Shown here in pieces: positions 25,578 through 34,599 of a stretch of DNA of 64,000 nt; within the stretch, counting starts at the first letter, position 1; each line of letters opens with the position of its first letter. Made by a program: the position numbers and the translations under genes. The stretch is from the NCBI GenBank assembly GCA_044235645.1, contig JBIIHQ010000009.1, positions 71,259 to 135,258 of the forward strand, in the 5' to 3' direction. The stretch is from OMIW01 sp044235645. GTDB lineage: Bacteria; Bdellovibrionota_C; UBA2361; OMIW01. A model generated the notes under the pieces. The model worked only from the letters and a program-made list of their open reading frames with translations. It ran no database searches and had not been told where the DNA came from.

Positions 25578-27257
25578 ATGACCCTTAATCGTTACAGTAG
25601 TCGTATCACTCAACCGAAATCGCAGGGGGCATCCCAAGCGATGCTTCACGCAACCGGTCTTAGTCCCGAGGATCTCGTGAAAGGGCAGGTCGGCGTCTGC
25701 AGCGTCTGGTTTGAGGGAAATCCGTGCAACATGCACCTCCTCGATCTCGGCGCTGCCGTCAAGGAGAGTGTTCAGCAGGAGGGTTTAATCGGTTTTCGCT
25801 TCAACACAATAGGGGTGAGCGACGGTATCTCAATGGGTACCGACGGAATGAGCTATTCGCTCCAATCTCGCGACCTCATCGCCGACTCGATAGAAACGGT
25901 CATGGGAGCCCAGTGGTACGACGGACTCGTCACGATCCCCGGTTGCGACAAAAATATGCCCGGATGCCTCATCGCGATGGGGCGACTCAATCGTCCCGCG
26001 ATCATGGTATACGGGGGCACGATACGGGCGGGATGCTCCGCTCAGGGAAAAAAGCTCGATGTGGTTTCCGCGTTCCAGAGCTTTGGCGAGTACATTGAAG
26101 GTCGCATCACCGAAGAGGAGCGACAAGACGTGTTACGAAAGGCATGTCCCGGGCCAGGCGCGTGTGGTGGCATGTACACCGCGAACACCATGGCGAGCGC
26201 GATAGAGGCGATGGGGATGACTCTTCCTTACTCTGCATCGATACCCGCGACCGACCCCGCGAAACAGGAAGAGTGCCGTCGCGCCGCTACAACGATCAAG
26301 AAACTTCTCCAATACGACATCAAGCCACGCGATATCATGACCCGGCAGGCGTTTGAAAACGCGATAACCGTCATCCTCGCGCTCGGGGGTTCGACGAATG
26401 CCGTGCTTCACCTCATCGCGATGGCCCGGGCCGTTGATGTTGATATTCGTCTGGAGGATTTCCAGCGACTCAGCAATATCGTGCCGTATGTAGCCGATCT
26501 GAAGCCAAGCGGGTCCTACGTCATGGAGGATCTCCATACCGTCGGCGGGGTGCCCGCTGTGATGAAACTCCTCCTCGCGGGTGGTCTTATTCATGGCGAT
26601 TGCCTCACCGTGACGGGTAACACCGTTGCCGAGAATCTTGCCGATCTGCCCGGATTGAGGGAGGGGCAACAGATTATTCGCCCCCTCTCAAACCCGCTCA
26701 AAGCGACGGGACATATCCGTATCCTCACAGGGAATCTTGCGCCGGAGGGCGCAGTGGCCAAAATTACGGGTAAAGAGGGAGACCATTTCTCGGGCCCCGC
26801 GCGCGTTTTTGACTCAGAAGAGGAGATGCTCCAAAGTCTTGAGCGCCACGGTATCGCAGCAGGTGATGTCGTGGTCATCCGTTATGAAGGTCCCAAAGGG
26901 GGGCCCGGGATGCCAGAAATGCTAACACCGACCTCGGCCATTATTGGAGCGGGACTCGGCAGCTCTGTCGCTCTGCTTACCGATGGACGCTTTTCAGGAG
27001 GCTCGCACGGATTTATCGTCGGGCATATCACCCCTGAAGCCCAAGAGGGGGGGCCGCTTGCGTTGATTCGCGATGGTGACCTCATATCGATCGATGCCGT
27101 CAAGAGCACGATATCGGTCGCCCTATCTGATGAAGAGCTTTCCCTGCGTCGCGACCAATGGCAGGCACCTCCGCTCAAGGCTTCAAGGGGGACTTTGTAC
27201 AAGTATATTCGAAACGTAAAAAGTGCGAGTGAGGGGTGCGTGACCGATGAGGGGTAG
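25578..27257 (+). CDS. ilvD: dihydroxy-acid dehydratase
   Basis: IlvD dehydrates 2,3-dihydroxy-isovalerate and its homologue, a late step in valine and isoleucine synthesis, using a Fe-S cluster. The 559-residue protein has the cluster cysteines in GNPCNMH (Cys50), PGCDKNMPG and PGACGGMYTANTM, the SISRG-like N-terminal region, ALGGSTNAVLHL, and the C-terminal GGSHGFIVGHI. Length is normal for the family. It is followed after 200 bases by an arginase gene on the same strand. Confidence 0.97.
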   Translation: MTLNRYSSRITQPKSQGASQAMLHATGLSPEDLVKGQVGVCSVWFEGNPCNMHLLDLGAAVKESVQQEGLIGFRFNTIGVSDGISMGTDGMSYSLQSRDLIADSIETVMGAQWYDGLVTIPGCDKNMPGCLIAMGRLNRPAIMVYGGTIRAGCSAQGKKLDVVSAFQSFGEYIEGRITEEERQDVLRKACPGPGACGGMYTANTMASAIEAMGMTLPYSASIPATDPAKQEECRRAATTIKKLLQYDIKPRDIMTRQAFENAITVILALGGSTNAVLHLIAMARAVDVDIRLEDFQRLSNIVPYVADLKPSGSYVMEDLHTVGGVPAVMKLLLAGGLIHGDCLTVTGNTVAENLADLPGLREGQQIIRPLSNPLKATGHIRILTGNLAPEGAVAKITGKEGDHFSGPARVFDSEEEMLQSLERHGIAAGDVVVIRYEGPKGGPGMPEMLTPTSAIIGAGLGSSVALLTDGRFSGGSHGFIVGHITPEAQEGGPLALIRDGDLISIDAVKSTISVALSDEELSLRRDQWQAPPLKASRGTLYKYIRNVKSASEGCVTDEG

Positions 27258-27459
27258 CCGCCCTCACGGGAACATCGGTCAGAGGAGATGATCGCGGAGC
27301 GTACGCGTTCTGAATTCGATGATACACGAATGTCACGGAGCATACCTCACGCCACTCCGCCACTTCTCTCTTATCGCCGTTGCTGTGTCCCCCACCCGAG
27401 TGCCCACCTTTTCCCGGGTCTATCGGTCAATTCACCGGCATCGTTGGTCGATCTGAACC

Positions 27460-28407
27460 ATGAATCAACATCCTGATCAAACCAAATCCCACCCTGTCCC
27501 CACATCCAAACGGTACGCCCTCATCAGTGCCTGTTTTGGGCTGGCATCTCGGCGTCGTGGCGCTGTTCGAGGGCCTTCAGCTCTCCGTGACGCGGGAGTT
27601 CTCTCGAGAATACAGGAGCTCAATATCAATATCGTTGACGCAGGGGTCATCACTGAGCCCGCCGAGCAGGAGATAATCGATGCCACCAAAAAGCATCTCC
27701 CGGAGGTGCTAACCTTCGGAAATCAGCTCCTCGATACCCTCCGGGCAGTGTATCTCGATGGGAGAACGCCGGTGATCCTCGGGGGCGATCACTCATTGTC
27801 GATCGCATCCTTTACCGCCGCCGCAGAGCACGCACGAAGTAATCAGCTTGGCGATATCGCGTTGCTCTGGATCGATGCGCACCCCGACATCAATACCCCC
27901 GAAACAACGCCCTCGGGAAATATCCACGGGATGTCGGTCGCTCACCTCCTCGGCATGGGAGAGCCAGCCCTCACTCACCTCGGAGGTTTTTCGCCTAAAT
28001 TGACCCCTCATCAGATCATCTACCTCGGACTTCGTTCAGTCGATGCGCCTGAGGTACAACGCATCAAAGAGCTTGGCATCACCGCCTACACAATGCACGA
28101 GATTGATCGTTTCGGGATCGGGAGCGTGTGGGAGCAGATAAGCAACCGCCTTCGATCGTTTGGTGGGTTTGTTGTCTCGTTCGATCTCGATGTCTGCGAC
28201 CCAATTGTTGCCCCCGGCGTCGGCACCCCTGTCCGTGGCGGCCTCACCTATCGGGAATCTCACCTCATTATGGAGCTTGCCGCTGAATTACCCGGCCTTC
28301 TCGCAGTCGAGCTGGTTGAGTACAATCCGGACACCGACAACCGCGGCACGACTGCGGAGTTTGCGATAGGTCTTATCGAATCGGCGGTGGGAAAGAGAAT
28401 TCTTTGA
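27460..28407 (+). CDS. rocF: arginase
   Basis: The 315-residue enzyme has the ureohydrolase manganese motifs GGDHSLSIA, WIDAHPDINTP and SFDLDVCDP, plus SGNIHGM and the C-terminal EYNP. SGNxHGM is diagnostic of arginase, which cleaves arginine to ornithine and urea; agmatinases differ at that loop. The ASRRRG-type N-terminal loop (CFGLASRRRGAVRGPSALRDAG) also fits arginase. It is preceded by ilvD and convergent with the PilP-like gene. Confidence 0.93.
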   Translation: MNQHPDQTKSHPVPTSKRYALISACFGLASRRRGAVRGPSALRDAGVLSRIQELNINIVDAGVITEPAEQEIIDATKKHLPEVLTFGNQLLDTLRAVYLDGRTPVILGGDHSLSIASFTAAAEHARSNQLGDIALLWIDAHPDINTPETTPSGNIHGMSVAHLLGMGEPALTHLGGFSPKLTPHQIIYLGLRSVDAPEVQRIKELGITAYTMHEIDRFGIGSVWEQISNRLRSFGGFVVSFDLDVCDPIVAPGVGTPVRGGLTYRESHLIMELAAELPGLLAVELVEYNPDTDNRGTTAEFAIGLIESAVGKRIL

Positions 28408-28507
28408 CCAAATTCTCTATCATTACTCGCTAAACCTGCTTCTACCGTCATAAACGATGTCGATAGAATTGAGCTCTGCACCCCTGGGATTGGTATGTCA
28501 GCTTCCT

Positions 28508-29353
28508 CTACCTGCCGCTAACCTTGGCCCCAACCCGAGCCACAGGTCGTGATAATCCCTTTTTTTTAGCGATACCCTCTCCCTCTCCCCCGATCGTCAT
28601 CTCAACCAACCGATCAGAAACCGCCCCCGAAAAATCAGTCGTGACCTCGCGTACCACGACCTTGTCCGAGAGTATCTCAACCACCTCCCCATTATCGAGG
28701 CCGATCTTCGTTCCCTTCTTGACCGGATATCCCATCCCCTCCTGTGTCTCCACCATCGCCGATGGATCGTTCCCCCCTACTAAAATCGCTGAGACCTTAA
28801 GCTGCCCAAGGGAAAACCGTTGAAGAGGAGGAACAGTTGTATCAATCGACACCTTTACCGAGAAATCAATTGGAGTGAACGGGTCACGAAGACCGGTCGG
28901 ATCATATACGTATTCATCCTCATGATCGGGGCGGTCAAGAGACGCTATGAGGCGATCCTCCTCATCATCAGTGATACCCCCACCCTTTTCCACCGCCACA
29001 TTCCTTGATCCATCGCCGATAAAAAATCGGTTCCCCTCAACTCGGTATTCAAGCGGTTTCTTTGTTTTTGGATCTAACGGCACGGCATCGAACCACCCAG
29101 GTACTAACTCCTGAATTCTAGCGGGCAACCGGCCCCTCTTCCCCCGGAATTGATTGACCGATAACACCACTTGCCGTTCCAGGCGTCGCCGGGGGTCCTT
29201 AATGCCCGCTACCGCCTGCTCAATATCTGCCTTCGCGTCAGAACTGTTCTCTTCATCAATCCCTAAAAATTGCAACGACAGAGTGAGCCCACCAATCAGG
29301 ACCCCTCCTCCGATAAGTAATGGTTTGAACGCCGAACGCTTTCTCTTCTTCAC
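28508..29353 (-). CDS. PilP-like pilus assembly protein
   Basis: The 281-residue protein starts at a GTG after a weak site and has a basic N-terminus and one membrane helix (LLIGGGVLIGGLTLSLQF). The last 130 residues match PilP: YDPTGLRDPF, LGQLKVSAILVGG, SAMVETQEGMGYPVKKGTKIG, then GEVVEI and KVVVREV. PilP is the periplasmic stalk between the inner-membrane PilMNO complex and the PilQ secretin of type IV pili or type II secretion. Here it is anchored by a helix instead of a lipid and stands alone, with no pilM, N, O or Q next to it. The region before the PilP domain looks like a pseudopilin-type globular piece. Confidence 0.78.
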   Translation of the reverse strand: MKKRKRSAFKPLLIGGGVLIGGLTLSLQFLGIDEENSSDAKADIEQAVAGIKDPRRRLERQVVLSVNQFRGKRGRLPARIQELVPGWFDAVPLDPKTKKPLEYRVEGNRFFIGDGSRNVAVEKGGGITDDEEDRLIASLDRPDHEDEYVYDPTGLRDPFTPIDFSVKVSIDTTVPPLQRFSLGQLKVSAILVGGNDPSAMVETQEGMGYPVKKGTKIGLDNGEVVEILSDKVVVREVTTDFSGAVSDRLVEMTIGGEGEGIAKKKGLSRPVARVGAKVSGR

Positions 29354-29626
29354 CTCGATACCGATTTTTTGAAAGATAATATACCAATTGCTCCAATAGC
29401 CACTTTATTTAGATGGCCGGAGTCTAACCCGTGGTTCCCCTCACATGTCTCGGTATGAGGAAAAGCATAGACCTCACAAAAGCGCAAACATCATCTGGAA
29501 TTTGCCTGTATACGACGACGGACCGAAAGAACACGTCCAACCGAAAGGCGTTCTAATCCCATGTCAGCCTATCAGTGAAACCTCATCTTGGCTTATTACT
29601 CCAACGTATTGATAGTTTAAACTAAG

Positions 29627-30154
29627 TCAATATCCCCCGACCACCTCCTCGACTAACGTGTACGCCCACCAAAAACCGGGAGATTGATCAAAGGTCGCAT
29701 TCCAAAACCAAGCTGATACATCGGTGTATTCTCCGCCAAGCTGATCAAAAATTCGCTCACATACGCGAAGGCGCACATCCCTTTTATTCGCCTCAAAGCA
29801 CCCCCACCGATGCCCCTCTCTATCAACTCGGATCGGTTTGAAGGTCACTGAGAAGCCGGCCCCCCGAAAACAATCAACCGCGGGATGTAATTTACGAGTC
29901 GGTCGGTTGAGAATCCTGATTATTAGCTGGTCCGAGCCCGCTTGATATTTGCGAATCTCCCCCGGGAAATCTCGCGCGAAAACCTTGTCCTGCTTGCTGA
30001 GCCGCAGTGACGATAGCCGTTTATCCAAGAAATATTGCGGCCATTCGGCCGCGACATGTCGCCCACCTGATAACCCAGCATCATCCGTCGCCCGTAGTAA
30101 CGGAACGACCGCGGTCAGAGTGGCCAACACGATGTACAAACGGTTATGCCACAT
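29627..30154 (-). CDS. EpsI-like exosortase-associated protein
   Basis: The 175-residue protein starts at the ATG at 30154, with AGGAG nine bases upstream and an 11-base overlap with the exosortase gene. A signal peptide (LYIVLATLTAVVPLLRA) is followed by a domain with LIIRILNRPTRKLHPAVDCFRGAGF, which resembles the HPxxC..GAGW block of EpsI, the usual partner of exosortases. EpsI proteins help process or modify the target surface protein, though their mechanism is not clear. The resemblance is partial, as the motif here has Asp-Cys-Phe-Arg. Confidence 0.65.
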   Translation of the reverse strand: MWHNRLYIVLATLTAVVPLLRATDDAGLSGGRHVAAEWPQYFLDKRLSSLRLSKQDKVFARDFPGEIRKYQAGSDQLIIRILNRPTRKLHPAVDCFRGAGFSVTFKPIRVDREGHRWGCFEANKRDVRLRVCERIFDQLGGEYTDVSAWFWNATFDQSPGFWWAYTLVEEVVGGY

Positions 30155-30974
30155 GACAGAGTCTCCTATTGCGAAAGGTAATACAGACCGCCGCACCGGT
30201 GAAGCAGATCACACCTATCCCGGCATGTGTCCACGATGGCAGCGACACCAGCCCAGACTCTTTGAAAAATAACAGGGTAACCCTCGCGACATTCGCGATG
30301 AATATCGTGCGAAGGGCAAACCCCGTCGCGATAAGCGTTTGCCGAACGGAAAATTTCATCAGCGACGCAAGAAGAAAATTTATAAACATACCAACCCACA
30401 GCATCTTGATCCCACTGCAGGGCGCGTCCACTATCACGATAGATCCATTCCAATTAAGAACAGTTCCCTCGGCGACAACCTCAAGCCCACCACCATGTCT
30501 TAGTACAAGAGCTACGATGTACGAGAGAACTAATCGAAGCGGATACCCAAGATAGAATTCCAGAGAAGAAACTAAAGGAAGGGACAATAAAAGAAGAGCG
30601 TACATCGCCGATCCTCCTTTCATAGATTGAAGATGAAGTCCCGCAAGTGCGGAGATGACGAGAACTCCCTTCACGAGAAAGGGTGTCCACTGATAGGTCG
30701 CAATGTAGGCGAGGGAAAAAAGGAGGAAACCGAGGGAACTCATATGACATCGGATTCTACCGAGGGGAGCACATGGGGGCTCGCTATCCTCGGCAATATT
30801 CATACCTCCCCTCTTCTGACGAACCGTGCCCTCTTCTTTCGACCGCATTGCTATGATCATCACGGAGGCGAGCAAGGCCAGAATGCCCCACGGCTCATCA
30901 GATCCATCGAGCATTCTCTCACCATACCAGCGCCAAAGTGGCCAAAAGCTGAGGAATTGAATCAATAGCACCAT
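30144..30974 (-). CDS. exosortase/archaeosortase family transpeptidase
   Basis: The 276-residue membrane protein has about eight hydrophobic segments and the three catalytic residues of exosortases: Cys186 in DAPCSGIK, Arg231 in IANVARV and His250 in WTHAGIG. Exosortases are membrane cysteine proteases that remove the PEP-CTERM tail and attach the protein to a surface sugar. The gene overlaps the EpsI-like gene and lies 128 bases after the VIT-VWA gene that carries such a tail. A short soluble loop with Cys-Pro (residues 55-75) is not found in classical EpsH. Confidence 0.88.
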   Translation of the reverse strand: MVLLIQFLSFWPLWRWYGERMLDGSDEPWGILALLASVMIIAMRSKEEGTVRQKRGGMNIAEDSEPPCAPLGRIRCHMSSLGFLLFSLAYIATYQWTPFLVKGVLVISALAGLHLQSMKGGSAMYALLLLSLPLVSSLEFYLGYPLRLVLSYIVALVLRHGGGLEVVAEGTVLNWNGSIVIVDAPCSGIKMLWVGMFINFLLASLMKFSVRQTLIATGFALRTIFIANVARVTLLFFKESGLVSLPSWTHAGIGVICFTGAAVCITFRNRRLCHVA

Positions 30975-31102
30975 CAGTTCGCCCTCTCGAGAAACCTCAA
31001 ATCATGATAGGAGAGCGGTTCAGCGACCGCTTGTTAGCAGCGCCGAACCGTTTGCACCCTGAGAGGCGCGATGTAAATAAACGATTTAACGGCAGGCGGA
31101 GA

Positions 31103-33124
31103 TTACCGCAGTTCACCCCCCATAAATCGAGACCTCATTCGGAGGGTCACAAATACCGGGATTATTGCAATAAGCAACAAAGCCCACGTTTCTGGCTCCG
31201 GCGAAGTTGAGATTTCCCCACCGAAAGAAGATTGAGAAACTCCCTGAGGCAAAGGGAGGGGTTGTGTTACCGTTTCCAGAACCTCACCCGCCTGATTACG
31301 GGCAACGCGGTCGATAGCGATGAATGAAGTAAAGTCTGACAGCAGATTATAACTGAGCCCCAAGGCGGTGATTTCCCTTTCTGTCGCATCAGTCGGATAT
31401 AGTTTTTGGTAATCACCGAGATCTCTCATCCGACGGCGGGCCCAAAGGTACTTTATGGCCTCACTACTCTTCAGGGTATTAAAATCGCCGACTTTTAGCG
31501 ATTTCTCATAACGCCCCTTACCAGTTGACCCAGTGAGCCGAATAGTTCCCTGCCTCTTCCCACGCCATTTCCCGAATACAGCAACCGGTCTATTCGCCAA
31601 TACATCCGGTATGCTCTGAGGAATAATTTCATAGGCATCAAATCCATCAAAATGAACCTTAGCCTGAGTAAGGAGGGGAGACATTACATACGACTGAAAA
31701 CGACTGCTTACGTTAGCTGATTCCCCTTTGTTGGTAACCACGAACGGCTCTCCCAATCCCACATGAGCGAGTCCCTCGATTAAGTGCCGGTTAACAGAGC
31801 TCCCTATCCCGAATGCGAACACATTTCCCTTGTCGAGATTCTTGCTCACCATATCAAAGGCTTCTGTTTCAACATCAACATACCCATCCGTAACTATTAC
31901 GATACTTCTCGATCTTCCCTCCGGGAGGGGCATTTCATAGGTTCTCTTGAGTGCCGGTAAAAGGTTGGTCCCTCCACCTCCATTGATAGTTTCCACAAAA
32001 CGAACACCCCGGTCGATATTTTCATCGGTAGCGGACAGTGGCACGGAGGAGAGCAGATCGCTCCCTCCCGCGAATGTAAGGATATTAAAGGTATCGGTTG
32101 ATCGAAGATCCCCAACCAGATTTTTAATCAAACTCTTCGTGACCTCGATCGGAAAGCCAATCATTGATCCCGATACGTCGACAACAAAGACAAAATCGCG
32201 ACCTGGAATTTCCTCCGGATTCGGCCGGTATGGTGGCTCAAGGAGGGCCAAAAAGAATTTTTCTCCATCTCCCTCGTGAAGAAGCAGGCCCGTCTGGAGA
32301 GCCTCTCCAGCTAGTCGATATTTCAAGATAAAATCCCGATTGCTATTACTGGCACCGGCTCGAATGAGCGCAACTCGGGCGCTGTTCGCACTGTCATAAT
32401 CAACTCGCACATCGTGCGATGTCGAGGAGATATCTCTTATCGGCATTCCGCCTTCAATTCTGATCTTTATGTCAAAATCGCTCTGCGAATCTTCTCCCTC
32501 ATTTAAATAGGGGTTCTTTGTCCAACTCTCCGGGCGAGCATCCCCGACCTTTCCACGGGCATATCGAGGTCCTACAACAGTAGGAACCACGAACTCATAC
32601 ATTCGCTCCGTCGGCATGAGCATCTCAGTATAGCTGAGAGACACCTTAATCTCATCTCCAGGGAGGATATTGGCAACATTCATCTGGAAAACATTCGGCC
32701 GATGTTGCTCAAGAAGACTTGCCGACTTACCGTCCTGTTTTGCAAGTTTGTACGCTGCTCGGGCTTTACTCTTTTCCTTTATCTTCGCGACAATCTGCCG
32801 GTCACCGATGGACATCGTTAGTCCGTGAACAGCCGCTCTCGTCGAAGCGGGAAATACATAGATAGCTTCAATCGGTTTTTGACCCTCATTGTGATAAATC
32901 TGAGTGACATTGACATGAGCAATCACTCCTGCAATCGTCGCATCGACCGTGGTCGACTTGAGGGGCAAGTCATCAGTTACCCCGCCGTCCCCATACACTT
33001 CGAACCGCGGTGCCTCTGATCTTTCCCTTCCATCGGAATAGTCGGCGACCGCTGGTCGATGGAAGATTGAAGCAAAAATGCCTATTGTCCAGGCAATAAT
33101 TCGTAGAATATAAGACACTCTCAT
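31103..33124 (-). CDS. VIT-VWA surface protein with PEP-CTERM-like sorting tail (probable exosortase substrate)
   Basis: From the ATG at 33124 (GAGGTC upstream) the 673-residue protein has a signal peptide ending near FHRPAVA. A VIT domain spans about residues 45-175 (VNVTQIYHNEGQKPIEAIYVFP, then KARAAYKLAKQDGKSASLLEQ). A VWA domain begins near residue 311 with the MIDAS motif DVSGS (316-320), later IVTDG. The tail is SPEPETWALLLIAIIPVFV followed by basic residues (RMRSR), a PEP-CTERM-like signal. It would be cut by the neighbouring exosortase and anchored outside. Inter-alpha-trypsin-like VIT-VWA proteins bind other proteins. A dedicated target directly upstream of its exosortase is the pattern of single-target systems. 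Confidence 0.88.
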   Translation of the reverse strand: MRVSYILRIIAWTIGIFASIFHRPAVADYSDGRERSEAPRFEVYGDGGVTDDLPLKSTTVDATIAGVIAHVNVTQIYHNEGQKPIEAIYVFPASTRAAVHGLTMSIGDRQIVAKIKEKSKARAAYKLAKQDGKSASLLEQHRPNVFQMNVANILPGDEIKVSLSYTEMLMPTERMYEFVVPTVVGPRYARGKVGDARPESWTKNPYLNEGEDSQSDFDIKIRIEGGMPIRDISSTSHDVRVDYDSANSARVALIRAGASNSNRDFILKYRLAGEALQTGLLLHEGDGEKFFLALLEPPYRPNPEEIPGRDFVFVVDVSGSMIGFPIEVTKSLIKNLVGDLRSTDTFNILTFAGGSDLLSSVPLSATDENIDRGVRFVETINGGGGTNLLPALKRTYEMPLPEGRSRSIVIVTDGYVDVETEAFDMVSKNLDKGNVFAFGIGSSVNRHLIEGLAHVGLGEPFVVTNKGESANVSSRFQSYVMSPLLTQAKVHFDGFDAYEIIPQSIPDVLANRPVAVFGKWRGKRQGTIRLTGSTGKGRYEKSLKVGDFNTLKSSEAIKYLWARRRMRDLGDYQKLYPTDATEREITALGLSYNLLSDFTSFIAIDRVARNQAGEVLETVTQPLPLPQGVSQSSFGGEISTSPEPETWALLLIAIIPVFVTLRMRSRFMGGELR

Positions 33125-33432
33125 ATAGTTCTGACCTCGAGTTTGTTTCTGGGCAGTGCTCCGCACCTCGCCTCAATCTATTCTCGGGAATTATGAACTA
33201 TGGGTGTGAGGTCGCGGTGTTCTCTCCGTGAAATCGGGGTGAATTCGTAACATCAGATGGACCCGATCGGGGGGTGAGCAGACACACTCCATGACGCTGA
33301 CCCTCACCGGTTCAAAGAGCCCCCCCGATGGATACGGTGCCCCTCCCTCATTGACCGTCCCCCCGGAACTCGGTACGGTACCGCCCTGGGAACACTGAAA
33401 TCACTGCCGTTTGTATCCAGTTGGAGAGCGCC
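33125..33432. other. divergent control region
   Basis: About 310 bases separate the VIT-VWA and fabD genes, which diverge. It should hold promoters for both. I see only a GC-rich tract with a palindromic CGGTACCG-like core near 33375 and no clear consensus. Confidence 0.4.
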
Positions 33433-34425
33433 ATGACCACCTCTACATCGATCCCTCGAATCGTCGCCCTCTTCCCCGGTCAAGGGTCCCAACGGGTTGG
33501 CATGGGTAAAGAGCTCATTGATGCCTCGCCGATCGCCCGTAACCTTTTCCGTCGCGCCGATGATGCGCTTGGGTTTTCACTCTCAACCCTCTGTGTTGAG
33601 GGGCCATCTGAAGAGCTAACCCGCACGGAGTATGCGCAGCCAGCGATCCTTACCGTCAGCACCATCTGCTTTGAGATGCTTCGCGACCAGGTGGCATTCA
33701 ACGTAGTTGCTGCCGCGGGGCACAGCCTCGGTGAATATTCCGCTCTCGTGGCGACCGGTGCCCTCGACTTTGAAGATGCTGTGCGTATCGTTCACCGTCG
33801 CGGTACATACATGCAGAGCGCCGTCCCCGCCGGCATTGGCAAAATGGCCGCCATCTTGGGCAAGGAGCTCTCCACCATAGAGGAAGCAAGAGCGCGGGTC
33901 ACCACCGGGGTCGTTGAGGTCGCCAACGACAACTCGCCGGGCCAAATCGTCGTATCGGGAAATGCCGCTGCGGTCGACGAACTGCTTCAGCTTATGGCGC
34001 CGGTAAAATCGGTTGAGCTCCCCGTCAGTGCCCCGTTTCATTGCTCCCTCATGCAACCAGCAGCGGAGCTGCTCCGGGCCGATATTCAGAACCTTTCGCT
34101 CCGCGACCCAGCATCCCCGATTATCGCAAATGTCACCGCCGAACCCACCCAGTCAGCGGCGCAGATAAAAGAGCTCCTCTACCGACAAGTATGCGGGACC
34201 GTCCGATGGGTTGAGTCGATGCAGCGAGCGCGCGCTCTCATTGCTGACGGGATGGGCCCCGGCGCCACCTGGATTGAATGTGGATTCGGGACCACCCTCG
34301 CCGGGCTCATGAAGCGGATCGACCCGACAATTAAGCCGATGGGTACCCAAACGCTCGCCGATATCACCGCGGTCACCTCCTACCTCTCCGGGGAGCGGGT
34401 GAGCGCGACGGCTCCGGCCGCATAA
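33433..34425 (+). CDS. fabD: malonyl-CoA:ACP transacylase
   Basis: FabD moves malonyl from CoA to acyl carrier protein for fatty-acid synthesis. The 330-residue protein starts at the ATG at 33433 (GGAGAG upstream) and has PGQGSQ, the nucleophile motif GHSLGEYSAL (Ser98), and the catalytic His in SAPFHCSLM. Length is normal. It is not next to other fab genes here, so it stands outside the usual fab cluster. Confidence 0.96.
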   Translation: MTTSTSIPRIVALFPGQGSQRVGMGKELIDASPIARNLFRRADDALGFSLSTLCVEGPSEELTRTEYAQPAILTVSTICFEMLRDQVAFNVVAAAGHSLGEYSALVATGALDFEDAVRIVHRRGTYMQSAVPAGIGKMAAILGKELSTIEEARARVTTGVVEVANDNSPGQIVVSGNAAAVDELLQLMAPVKSVELPVSAPFHCSLMQPAAELLRADIQNLSLRDPASPIIANVTAEPTQSAAQIKELLYRQVCGTVRWVESMQRARALIADGMGPGATWIECGFGTTLAGLMKRIDPTIKPMGTQTLADITAVTSYLSGERVSATAPAA

Positions 34426-34599
34426 CGGTGGAGAAGACGACAATCGGAACTTTATATGATACTATTGCGTGACTGATAGCCCGAGGAGATGGGCTCTCGA
34501 AATTGCAAAACCCGTCACTGATGCGTTGTGCTCTTGGGCTGACTTTTAGCCTTTCGGAACCGTGACGTTCCGACTTAGTCCACATGGAAGAACAGGACC

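Noticed and set aside
34478..34495. AGCCC/GGGCT stem between fabD and pfkA as a terminator
   Set aside because: Five base pairs only and no T-run, so it is too weak to call.
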